Of a DNA stretch of 64,000 nt, positions 23,782 through 33,280 are shown in pieces. The stretch spans positions 25,278,017-25,342,016 of the forward strand of contig NC_012879.2 in assembly GCF_000003195.3 (NCBI RefSeq). The letters are read 5' to 3'. The number at the start of each line of letters is the position of its first letter. Positions within the stretch are counted from its first letter, which is position 1. Both the position numbers and the translations under genes were made by a program. Under the pieces are notes generated by a model. That model ran no database searches, was not told the origin of the DNA, and was given only the letters and a program-made list of their open reading frames with translations. The stretch is from Sorghum bicolor. Its lineage: Eukaryota; Streptophyta; Magnoliopsida; Poales; Poaceae.

Positions 23782-23797
23782 TGGTATCGGAGCAAGG
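23782..23797 (+). promoter_or_regulatory. Primer-binding site of element Gp (initiator tRNA-Met)
   Basis: TGGTATCGGAGCAAGG lies 2 bases after the LTR end. It differs by one base from the common plant primer site TGGTATCAGAGC that pairs with initiator tRNA-Met. The same variant TGGTATCGGAGC is used by element I (52426-52437, minus strand). Confidence 0.88.
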
Positions 23798-24597
23798 TTT
23801 AGCGAGTTACTGTTCATAAGTACGTTCTGAACTAAATCTAAACCGGGTTAATAAAAGATTTTATTAATTAATAATGATCAAGGTGTTAAACTAAGTTTTG
23901 GAAAACTATCTAGTGTGCCATGGTCATATCCTTTATGCCCAGTTAAGGACTCTAAGGTGGCTAGATAAGTACTGACTTGGGGGTTAATGCATCATATTTC
24001 TATTTCGTCGCTCATACGGCGTGCAATAGTATGAGTGCCATTCATTTGAGTGGTAATGTATGGCTCAATTTTTCCTCTACGCCACGGTAAGTGGGAGCTG
24101 TGAGAGCATGATCGGATACACTGCCGGTCTAGGGGAGTGTTGTTAGGTGCTGTGCCATGCACACATGTTTTGGTGTGCCTTGAAATAGTACCGCATGTTG
24201 GGAATTCCGTCCTGAGAGGCGATGCGGTCATTAGAGCGATGATGTGGGTAGTAACACGTCATATCCATGGACGGGTGCCTGTGTATGTGGGGTGTATAGC
24301 TTTAACTTCTTGTTCTGCATGATCATACTGTGGGTGGGCTGAAATGAGTTTTGTGCACGTACACTAACCACGTTCTCGCTTAGAACGCTAGTTACGTATG
24401 AGAGAACGCTGTGTGCCACCGCATATACCGCTTAGTGTTAACTTTTGTTTCTAAGTTTGTGAGATTGTAAGTTCGTGCATGCATCATGTTCATTTCATAT
24501 CATTGCTTACTTTCCCCCATAATTTAATCTGTCCCAATTCTAAATAAATAATTAAAGATAATCCTCAATCTCACCCAAGGTATTCACTTTGCAGCAG
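23798..24597 (+). other. Non-coding leader of element Gp
   Basis: About 800 bases between primer site and extra ORF without a credible gene. It ends in a pyrimidine-rich stretch and TTCACTTTGCAG, a good 3' splice site 3 bases before the ATG at 24598, so part of it may be removed as an intron. Confidence 0.5.
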
Positions 24598-25641
24598 ATG
24601 GCACGCACTAGACTAACCGCTCGCAAGTCCACTGGTGGGCGGGCCCCTCGCCACCCGTTGGCAGCTAGGAGCTCGCGCCATAAGAGCAAGTTCCTGGAGG
24701 AGTTTGGGATGCCCACTTTTCTTTGGAGGGTGCTCAGTTCGATGGGGTATCCTAAAGGAAGGGAGCCTCGCTACTATTGAGATAAGCAGCAGCTTGGTGA
24801 CGGGACCCTGGTGGGGATCGAGGCAGTTGTCCCTACCAGTGGAGGTGACCCCGCCTGGGGCGGCTGGGTGTACGAGTCTCGAGGTACTACGCCTTTCCAC
24901 GGTGCCAGCAGGGCAGCTTTCGCAGTGCTGAGGGACCTCATGGCGAGGTTTCCACAGGAGCTGGCCCACGCCTTCGCTAGGGTGTTTCCCCGGGGTGACC
25001 CCTACACTTCGGTATGGGATCAGTCTGAGGTGAACGCTCTAGAGAGGAGTGCGGATGAGGACCAGCATAGTGACAGCACCGCTATGAGTGCTATGTACGC
25101 TTTGATGAAGACCTATGGAGGCCTGGAGCGTTGTTTGGGTCGCTTGTCCGGGTCCCTTCTCACAGTCCAGGATGAGAAGCGCCAGCTGCAGCGTGAGTTC
25201 GACACTGAGGTTGAGAGGCTGTAGGCCGAGTTGTCCCGCGTGACCCGAGAGAGGGACCAGGCGGTCCAGAAGAACAGTGAGCTGAGCCAAGATTTAGTTG
25301 CAGTGCGAGAGCAGAGAGACAGGGTGACTACTGCTCACAAGAACTGCGAGCGTATGCTAGTCCGTGTGCTTGGTCAGAGGAATGAAGCCTGGCACGAGGA
25401 GGACACTCTGAGGGCCCGACAGCTTGAGCTTGAGCAGCAGCTAGCTAATGCTGAGGAGTACAATGAGAACTTGCATGAGGAGATCCACCAGCTGCATAAT
25501 CAGCTTCACCCTCACCCCCTGCCTGGAGCAGTTGAGCTAGACTTTGAGGACGAGATGGACGCAGATCCCGAGATAGGAGCAGCTGCTAGTGGAGATGAGG
25601 ACGAGGAGGGCTCCGGCATGGACAGTGACCATAGCGAGTAG
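24598..25641 (+). pseudogene. Extra ORF with histone H3-like tail, coiled coil and acidic end
   Basis: One frame of 348 codons between leader and gag. The start MARTRLTARKSTGG, continuing RAPRHPLA, matches the N-terminal tail of histone H3 (ARTKQTARKSTGG...): about 17 of the first 22 residues are identical, the ARKS motif around Lys9 is intact, and Lys4 and Lys14 are Arg. The middle (residues about 30-180) is not recognised. Residues about 190-305 form a coiled coil rich in Glu, Gln, Arg and Leu. The last 35 residues are acidic (DEDEEGSGMDSD). Two stops interrupt the frame, TGA at 24778-24780 and TAG at 25222-25224, both explainable by C-to-T changes. A 3' splice site precedes the ATG. Element I has a diverged counterpart at 51360-52064. 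Function unknown; chromatin targeting is inference. Confidence 0.82.
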
Positions 25642-25961
25642 ACGCTAGGGCTCTAGAGCTAGTCCTTCTTCTTTTGTTGATGTTGCATGGCATGTCTTGT
25701 ACTTTTGGATCTGGGCTATGTAAAACTTTATGAGATGACGCTAAAAGTCCAGTGTGTGTATGCTGGCAAGTTTGGATGTATGCAAACATTGTTGCTTGAA
25801 TGTTGAGTAATTCGTTAGCGATGTTGTGCGTAGATGATGAATTGTTGTGCCTCTGTTTATTGTGCGAATTTATTCCCTCAGTAAATTCAGTACGGCATGA
25901 TTCTACACATTTCTACCGTTGCTGGCAACTCCTAACGATCGCTTATCATTGATGTATGCAG
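25642..25961 (+). other. Intron-like gap between extra ORF and gag in Gp
   Basis: About 320 non-coding bases that end in TTGATGTATGCAG directly before the gag ATG at 25962. Element I has the same CAG-ATG junction before its gag. This suggests that gag is reached by splicing from an upstream donor. Confidence 0.45.
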
Positions 25962-26516
25962 ATGGTGCAAACACGTGGCGGGGGTAACAGCAACCCGGGT
26001 CTTGGAGCAGGTACATCCGGAGGTGGGGCTCAACGGAATGAGGACAGAGCACCATCACCGCCACCACCACCGCCTCCTCCGTATACTGCGAATGTGTTTT
26101 TTGCGCAGTTTCTGGGGAGCCAACGCAACATGGAGCAGATGCAGCGCAATATGGAAGAAGCCCTACGTAATATAGCTGACAACACCCGCCGTGGGGATAA
26201 CAAGGGCGGTCGTGAAGTCAACCAGTATAGCTCTTTCAAGGACTTCATGGATACCAAGCCACCTATCTTCAAGGAGGCTTTGGAACCTCTCGAGGTAGAT
26301 GAGTGGATCAACACCATGGAGCAGAAGTTTCGTCTTCTTCGGATGACAGAAGAACTTAAAGCTAAGTATGCGGCACACCAGTTGCAGGGACCCGCTGGGA
26401 TTTGGTGGTCCCATCACCGTACTACCTACCCGGAGGGGACCCCGATTACCAGGAACCGCTTCACCGCCGTGTTCCGAGGAAATTATATTCCTCCGGGCAT
26501 GGTGGAAATGATGGTG
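25962..26516 (+). pseudogene. Gag start of element Gp, truncated
   Basis: Open frame from the ATG at 25962 (MVQTRGGGNSNPG; another ATG two codons upstream). A Pro run is followed by the start of a chromovirus capsid domain with PPIFKEALEPLEVDEWINTM, YAAHQLQGPAGIWW and FRGNYIPPGMVEMM. It breaks off in the middle of the capsid domain near 26515, where unrelated minus-strand sequence of element C starts; a stop follows at once. The first 185 codons are intact. Confidence 0.82.
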
Positions 26517-26979
26517 TGATGAAAGAGGTCGCGAGCTGGTCGGACTCTTTCATTTTTATTTGGTGGTAACCAGAATATGCATCAAGAAAAGAAAGGGTTT
26601 CACATCCCGCGGTAGAATCGACAATCTGATCAATACGTGGCAATGGAAAAGGAACTTTTGGACATGCCTTATTTAGACTAGTATAATCGACACACATCCT
26701 CATTTTCCCATTCTTTTTCTTAACTAATATAGGGTTTGCTAACCAGTCGGGATGATGAACCTCCTTGATGAATTCGGCCGTCAAAAGCTTCTGGACTTCC
26801 TCGCCAATGACCTTGCGCTTCTCCTCGTCGAATCGGCGCAACCGCTGCTTCACTGGCTTGGAACCGGCTCGAATCTCCAAGGAGTGCTCGGCGACTTCCC
26901 TCGGTATGCCTGGCATGTCCGAGGGACTCCATGCAAACATGTCGGCGTTTGCACGGAGAAAGTCGACGAGCACAGCTTC
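26516..26979 (-). pseudogene. Start of reverse transcriptase of element C, truncated
   Basis: Begins after the TAG at 26980-26982 in the protease frame. It shows LVDFLRANADMFAWSPSDMP, VKKKNGKMRMCVDY and SYSGYHQIKMKESDQ-type residues without internal stops, and is cut near 26516 before the YIDD motif. Its Gln codon at the end of this block is a stop in element E. Confidence 0.82.
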
Positions 26980-28566
26980 CTATTTGGGGTCGAGGTCGGC
27001 GCTGATCGTCAGCACCTTGCCGTCGGAGTTGTTGGGGTCGAGCGGGATCTTCTTGGTTCCTTCTGCCACCACGAAGCTGCCCGCGTGGCGCTTAGGCTCT
27101 GGAGCCTCAGCAGCCAGGGCCTCGAGTTTCGCGACGAGCTCGGTGGAGTTCTCGACCGCCTCCCCGTACTCGACGCACTCGACATCGCACTCGTACGCGT
27201 GCTCGAAAGAAGAACTGACAGTGATGACGCCTTTGGGTCCTGGCATCTTCAGCTTCAAGTAGGTATAGTTGGGTATAGCCATGAACTTGGCGTAGCCCGG
27301 GCGCCCGATGATGGCGTGGTAAGTGCCTCGGAATCCGACGACCTCAATGGTGAGGGTCTCCTTCCTGAAGTTGGCCGCCGTGCCAAAGCAGACCGGTAAG
27401 TCAATTCGTCCTACTGGCAGCGCCTTTTTCCCTGGCACGACGCCATGGAAGCCACCGGCGCTTGGTTGGAGCTTCCCTCTATCTATGCCGAGGAGGTCGA
27501 GGGTCTCGAGGTAGATGATGTTGAGGCTACTGCCACCGTCCATCAGCACCTTTGAGAGCCGGGTGTTGATGATGATGGGGTCGACGACAAGCGGGTAGAC
27601 GCCTGGGGCGACTACCTTGTCGGGGTGGTCTTCTCGGTCGAAAGTGATAGGTGTGCTTGACCAGCTAAGGTACTGGGGCACCGCCATTCCTGCCGCGAAG
27701 ACCTCCCTACGCTCCCTTTTGCGCTGCCTCGTGGTCAACTGAGTCGAGGGCCCGCCATAAATCATGTAGCAGTCGTGGACGGCGGGGAAGCCGTCGTCAT
27801 CTTTGTCGTCCTCCTTATTGCCACCCTTCTCTTTCTTGGAGTCGTCACGCACATCTTTCTTGAACCCCAGACCGTCGAAATGTTTTTTCAACATGCGACA
27901 GTCCTTGAGCTTGTGGTTGGCGCCTCCCTTATGGTAAGGGCACGGCTCCTCCAGCATCTTGTCGAAGATGCCTCCATCTGGAGGGCCTCGAGGTTTCTTT
28001 CGATCCATGGCGGCGACAAGGTTGTCATCGGAATCCTCCCGGTGGAACCGCCGTTCTTTCTGCTTCTTTTTGTTTTTCTTGAGGCCTCGACTGGGGGTCC
28101 CATCTTCATCGACGGGCTGCTTGTCTTTTCTCCCTTCAGAGCCGAAGAAGGCGCCGACTGCCTCCTCCCCTGCCGCATAGTTGGCTACTATGTCCATCAG
28201 CTCGTCGACGGTCTGAGGTCGATTGCGACCTAATTCCCGCACCAAGTCTCGACTAGTAGTGCCCGAGACGAACGCCAAGATGACGTCGTGGTCAGGGATG
28301 TGCGGCAGCTCAGTGCGCTGCTTCGAGAAGCCTCGAGCATACTCTCGAAGAGTTTCTCCTGACTTCTGTTTGCACTTGCTGAGGTCCCACGAGTTCCCAG
28401 GCCGTATGTAGGTCCCTTTGAAGTTTCCCTCGAAGACTCCGACCAGATCAACCCAGTTGTGGATCTGATCAGCGGGGAGTTCCTCGAGCCATCGACGGGC
28501 GGTGTCGGAGAGGAAAAGCGGGAGTTGCCTGATGATAGCTCGATCGTCTCCTCGAGCTCCCCCCAA
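26980..28566 (-). pseudogene. Gag C-terminal part and protease of element C
   Basis: Open frame of 528 codons. Residues 1-130 are the capsid domain of Tat gag (ARRWLEELPADQIHNWVD, then FEGNFKGTYIRPG). A lysine-rich linker and a Cys/His motif CPYHKGGANHKLKDC (about 209-223) follow. The protease has its Asp343 in LMDGGSS, an unusual form of the Asp-Thr/Ser-Gly triad, and IIGRPGYAKF downstream. The frame ends at TAG 26980-26982, exactly where element E also has a TAG, before RT continues in the same frame. The N-terminal gag lies in other frames to the right. Confidence 0.82.
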
Positions 28567-30131
28567 CTGACATGCCAGCCTAAAGTCGACTAACCATAAT
28601 TCCGGTTTGGTTTTGCCGTTGTATTTCGCGACGCTGGTTGGGGGTCAAAATGGACTGGGCAGGGGCGTGCTGCGGATCGCCCTGCTGAAAACCTGTGGGC
28701 CCGGTGGCTCGGGGGCCACCCGATCTTCGTCGCTGTCGTACCTGCCACCGCGATGTGCGCTGTAACCGCGCTCTTCCGCGTCCCCTACCGGTGGCGTCGA
28801 TTCTCCTCGATGTCGTGCCGTGCGTCGTGTCGACGCTGGTTGTCGACAGGGGGGATGAGGGCGGTCTTTCTGCCTCGAGGTGGAGGTTGCTGATGGACTG
28901 ACACCTCCTTTTCGTTTTGAGACTGCTCGTCGCGCTTCTCCGTGGCAGCCCCTCGCCGTCGAGAAGCTGAGCTTTCGGCTTGTTGAACCGCCGCCACCTG
29001 GAGCAATGTCTGTACCTCATCTCGAATGCGTCGAGCCTGGGAGTTCGATGGCTCTGGCATGTTACGCAGTAGCATCGTTGCTGCCACTACGTTCTGGCCT
29101 GCTCGAGGGAAACGGCTGACAGGTTGCTCTGGCTCTGTGTCACCGACAATCTGTCGATGTACCTCTCGAGCGCGTCTGCGGACACTCCTGCCCGGCGGGT
29201 AGGGTAGGTCTTGCTCAAGGATTTGCTCGAGCAGGACGAGGCGCTCGCGGTCTTCGTCGAGCTTCATCTTGAGCTCCCACAGCAGCGCGAGCTGCGCGGT
29301 TCTGTCTTCCTGTGGAGGGGGGTTGACCTGTCCCTCGTTCCCAGGCGTCCTGGGGTCTTCTCGTGCCACGGGGGCTCGACCGCCCGCAGCAGCATCCTGT
29401 GTCTCGTTGGTAGTTTCTACCGCCCCGTCAACGTGATAGCATTCCCTTGTAGGGTCATAGCTATCAGTCTCGGAGTCGGAGTCTGGTTTGGCGGCGTAGA
29501 AACACTCACGTCCCTCCTCCAGCAATCACTGTCTGAGGGAGGTGATCGTGTATCGTCCAGGGCCTAGACAACGGAGGCCTCGTACCTGGGAAAGGTCCGG
29601 CTGCTCGGGCGCCGGCCGCCGCGCGCCAGAGCTGCGCGGGAGGACCATTAGTCTTTCTACGTTCATCTGGGCGTTTGGGCATATCGCCCTGGCGAGCGAT
29701 GCCGCGGCGTTGTCCAATCCGAATGGCAGTGCCGTTCTCGGAGCGAACAACCCGTGTGGAAGTAGCCTAGCAGCGGTGGGGGAGAACGCGCGAGACGCGT
29801 CCCCTCCCGTCGTTGTGCGGTGCTGAGACGTCGCGCTTGATGCCCCGTCGCACGGCGCTGCTGACCTGTGGCCCGCTTCCTGCCTTGTACGAGTTGTTGG
29901 TCGTGATGAGGCAGAGGGGCCGCGGTGATGCTGTCCGCGCCTCTTCTTAGGCGGGGAGGCATGGTGGTGTGGACGTCTCGGGGCTCCCGATCGTGCTGGC
30001 ACGACGCGGGCTCCTCCTGGTCCTCTGACTGAGAGCAAGATCATGTCGTAACCGGAGCCCGTAGACATGACCTCGAGACTTCCGAACCAAATCACCGTGG
30101 AGCGCGGAATCGGCGAGGCGAGAGTAGCCAT
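28567..30131 (-). pseudogene. N-terminal gag region of element C
   Basis: The likely start is the ATG read from 30131 (MATLASPIPRSTVIW). The frame runs through a basic, Arg/Pro-rich region to a TGA at 29526-29528, then continues in the same frame (EEGRECFYAAKPDSDSETD) with a Glu/Leu-rich helix (LLWELKMKLDEDRERLVLLE) to about 28785. A frameshift in about 28570-28800 separates it from the capsid frame. The region is poorly conserved in Tat gag generally, so the exact reading is uncertain. Confidence 0.65.
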
Positions 30132-30169
30132 CTGGAAAGGAGTGGGAAATCGATGAAAAACACGCAGGA

Positions 30170-30187
30170 CCCCTACCTGGCGCGCCA
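30170..30187 (-). promoter_or_regulatory. Primer-binding site of element C
   Basis: On the minus strand, TGGCGCGCCAGGTAGGGG follows the LTR end after two bases. It sits at the expected place and has the form seen in grass Tat elements. I leave the tRNA unassigned. Confidence 0.7.
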
Positions 30188-30189
30188 AC

Positions 30190-31235
30190 TGTCGGTGTTT
30201 TCCCCACAGGGGGTCACACCAATGAGTAAATTTGTATGCGTGCTCCCTTTCCCAGATGGTGATGCAAGAAGACACAGGGATTTATCCTGGTTCGGGCAAG
30301 AGAAGGCCCTACGTCCAGCGGGGGGAGGAGAGTTTGTATTATCTTGCACCTAAGTGCTTGTACAGGGGTGAATACAAGCGTGGTATGAAGTGTGGAGCTC
30401 TACTACGTATGAGCGTGGTCTTGTGTCGTGATGTCCCCGCTGTTCTATTCCTGAGTCCCTCCTTCTATAGTTCCAAGGAGAGACCCAAGGTACATGTATA
30501 GGCGTCAGAATAGAAGTCGATAGCAGTATGGAGCGCTGACCTACTCGAGGCTTCCGTACCGGCATGGCCTCGAGCCGTCCCGTCTTAATAGCCTGGTGAT
30601 GATTACGCGCGCCCCTGCATTCTGCTCTGCGCGCCGTCTTGGATTGGTTCGACGGGTGCACGCTTGTATGATCCGGCGGCAAATCCGGCGGAGTGGTTCG
30701 GATGTAGCCAGTCGACGCCCAACCCGTCCCCTGGAAGGATCTCTGTCTGGTCGAGGGTCAGATGTCGTACATTGTGCTGATATCCGGAGCGCTGACTTTA
30801 GACATCTCGAGGGGGTCCCGATTAGACGTCCCATCCTTGTTTCCTGCGCCCTGTCGTGCCCTGGGTCGTTCGGCGGGAAGGCTGCAAAAAGATCGATGGG
30901 ACGGAAGCCTGTTCCCTATCACGCTTCCGTGACCTGTGTGTTAGGTGGGGAAGCATCAGGCGCATTTAATGCTCCGGCCCGCGTGCGCGCGTCAGGCGGC
31001 GGGCGGCGTCCTTGTGCTCGACGCCCCCCGGTTCGCGTGAGCCTGTTCCGTATTCGACGGTAACCGGCGCTCGACGCCTGACCGATTCGCTCGACGCTAT
31101 TTCCGTCTTCAAGGTTGCGGCCGTCGCTGGCGGCGCATACGTAAGATTAGAGCGTCGAATTGAGGGCCTCGACCTGCGTACGGGCAATCTCGTAATGCGC
31201 ATCGCTGAGGGTACCCCTTACCGATACCCTCGACA
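30190..31235 (-). repeat. 5' LTR of element C
   Basis: The LTR of 1046 bases has ends TGTCGGTG (30190) and CCTCGACA (31235). It is homologous to the E LTR (6070-7134), with many differences, so the two insertions are distinct. It shows the same richness in TCGA words. Confidence 0.87.
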
Positions 31236-32356
31236 CAATGGCTCACGTTCACTTGAGGGGACTATAAAACCAGACCCCCTGGCCCCTGGAGGAGGAGAGA
31301 AGAAATCATTATTCAGAGGTATCCATCAAAGTTAGGGTTTAGAGCTTCTCTCCCACAGAGAATTAGAATTAGCTACTCCCTAATCCTTCAAGTTTAGAGG
31401 TTTGATTAGATAGCAATTAGAGAAGTAGAGCACTACGCTCTGGATTCGGATCTTCGATAATAAAGATTGGTATTATTCATATCTTTCTCAAATTCTATTG
31501 TTCTAATTGCATTATGTCTCTAATTATTATGTTCTTAGTTTGCTCTAGTTCTATATTTGATATAGTTCTAATTGATAATGAGTTTATGTATAAGTTTGCA
31601 AAGCGCTTAGCTCTTGACACGAGGGAGTTAGGTGATAGATCACATGTGAGCGTGGTGCTTAGATGTTATTTATCTGCAAATGTATCCTATTGGCCAGGTC
31701 GTGTGGTAGTTCGCGATAGTGATAGCTTCGTTGATTCTTATATAGTCCACCCTCCGTTGATAGGACAGGCAGAACCGGTATTGTGGAGTAAGTCATGCGA
31801 TGCTCTGATTTACTTTATCAATGTTCCTTATACATGAATGAAGAGTCTTTTATGCTATATATGATCTTGTAGATAACTAGAGTAGATTATGACTTAGTAG
31901 TTAGTAGATAACTTAGAATCCATTCTCTAGCTAATCCGACATCACCTACATATATGAGGAGTAGTCTATTTTCTAATCGCTGTGTTATCTACCCATGAAC
32001 TTATAATTCATTATCATTATCTTTATGGTTTACCCCCTGCTAAAGTATGTGACTGTGTGACGAGTTTCTCATTAGTAATCATGTTCTTGCAAGTTTATCT
32101 CTAGTCTATGCCTTGATAGATTTTGCCTCTTTGATTTAATTTCATCTTCATGAGATCCCTTGAAGCAAAATTATAAATAACGATACCTGGAATACTTATC
32201 CTGGTGAAATGCTACAACGAGGTGTTTTATCTGTGCGCTTGCGGATAGAATAGATTATTTTCTAGAGAGCCTTTACATTTATAAATACCTTTGTACACTC
32301 TGGCGCCATGTAGGGATGACAACCTAGTATCTAAGTGGTGTTAGCTAGTGTCAACA
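31236..32356 (+). repeat. 5' LTR of element A, first part missing
   Basis: Matches 47126-48246 of the 3' LTR. It includes the TATA box TATAAAA (31263-31269) and the end GTGTCAACA. The first 390 or so bases, with the GC-rich boxes, are absent because C was inserted here. No gene is credible in it; a small ORF (31514-31837) is not kept in the 3' copy or in relatives. Confidence 0.87.
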
Positions 32357-32364
32357 AGCATTTC

Positions 32365-32382
32365 TGGCGCCGTTGCCGGGGA
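32365..32382 (+). promoter_or_regulatory. Primer-binding site of element A
   Basis: TGGCGCCGTTGCCGGGGA, 8 bases after the LTR end, identical to that of H. The leader up to 32666 holds no gene. Confidence 0.9.
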
Positions 32383-32666
32383 ACAAAAGGGTAATACTTA
32401 GGAACAGTAAGGAAAGCTAGAAAATCAATCAAGGTTAGTCATATAAAATATTAGACTAGACTATAGAGAAATAATTGCATAAAAACAGCTACTAAGTGAG
32501 AAATCATAACAAGGCACCTCTGCTTTGGCAGGTTCACCCTGTTGTTTTTCTATGTTTATATTTTTATACAGGGTATAATAGGATTGACTTTGGGTACATT
32601 CAACTCTTCATCATCAGAACCAAAGCAATCAAGAGAAGAAGAAGCTAGTTACCAATTGCTGAAGCT

Positions 32667-33280
32667 ATGGCACAAAAGACCTTGCAAGAATTCTCTGCTC
32701 CAAGTCTTGACAACATTCCAACCGGTCCAAGATTTGCAGTAGAAGAAGGAATACCCGAGTTTGAGCTCAAGTCAAGCCTTATCAATTTGGTGCAAGCTAC
32801 ACAATTCAGTGGAAAGGCACATGAAGATGCTAGTGCACACTTGCAGAATTTCTTAGAGATTGGAAGCACAATCCACATCAACGGAGTTGACAAAGACGTC
32901 ATACTACTTCGTCTTTTTCCATTCTCACTAGAAGGAAAAGCGAGGAAGTGGTTCTACACTCATCAAGATAATATCAACAACTGGACGAACTTGTCAGATG
33001 CCTTTCTATCAAAGTTTTTCCCTATAGGCAAAACAACTGCCTTAAGAGGAAATATTGTCAGTTTCCAACAACAGAAGACAGAAGCCATTTCAGAAGTATG
33101 GGAGTGTTTTCAAGGATATATATCAGATTGTCCTCACCATGGAATGGCCACATGGTTACTTATGCAGACCTTCTACCATGGATTAACCCAGAAGGCTCGT
33201 GAGTGCCTAGATGCATCTGCTAAAGGATCATTCTTGGAGCTTACAACTGGAGAAGCAGAGATACTTTTGGATAAGATAGC
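32667..33280 (+). pseudogene. Gag N-terminal part of element A, interrupted by B
   Basis: Open from ATG 32667 (MAQKTLQEFSAPSLDN). Retrotrans_gag capsid domain with LLRLFPFSLEGKARKWFY, FLSKFFPIGKTTALRG and MQTFYHGLTQKARECLDA. It ends at the ATAGC target site (33276-33280) where element B is inserted; the following few codons to the stop come from the B LTR. The frame resumes in phase at 41392. There are no internal stops in this part. Confidence 0.88.
33276..33280 (+). repeat. Left target-site duplication of element B
   Basis: ATAGC immediately before the B 5' LTR, matching 41387-41391 after its 3' LTR. Confidence 0.95.

Larger units (their letters stand above)
19922..26515 (+). mobile_element. 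Element Gp: Tekay/Del-type chromovirus, 5' part
   Basis: Plus-strand element inserted in the F1 gag (left flank TCCCC, 19917-19921). Order: 3.86-kb LTR, initiator-Met primer site, leader, an extra ORF with a histone H3-like N-terminus, a short gap and the start of gag. The element stops near 26515 inside gag, where minus-strand RT sequence of element C begins. That join is not an LTR end. Confidence 0.85.
26516..31235 (-). mobile_element. Element C: Tat-lineage retrotransposon, 5' part
   Basis: Minus-strand element of the E family. From right to left: 5' LTR, primer site, gag, protease and the start of RT, cut near 26516. It was inserted into the 5' LTR of element A: the five bases after its LTR end (CAATG, 31236-31240) continue straight into A LTR sequence. 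Overlap of C and E in protease and RT shows they are two copies, not one split element. Confidence 0.87.

Noticed and set aside
6070..31235. C and E as the two halves of one Tat element split by later insertions
   Set aside because: They overlap in protease and RT, and their LTR-flanking 5-mers (CCTTG, CAATG) differ.
31514..31837. Small ORF in the U5 part of the A LTR, partly shared by 47403-47657
   Set aside because: It shifts or stops in the 3' copy, K and B; the DNA similarity is explained by LTR descent.
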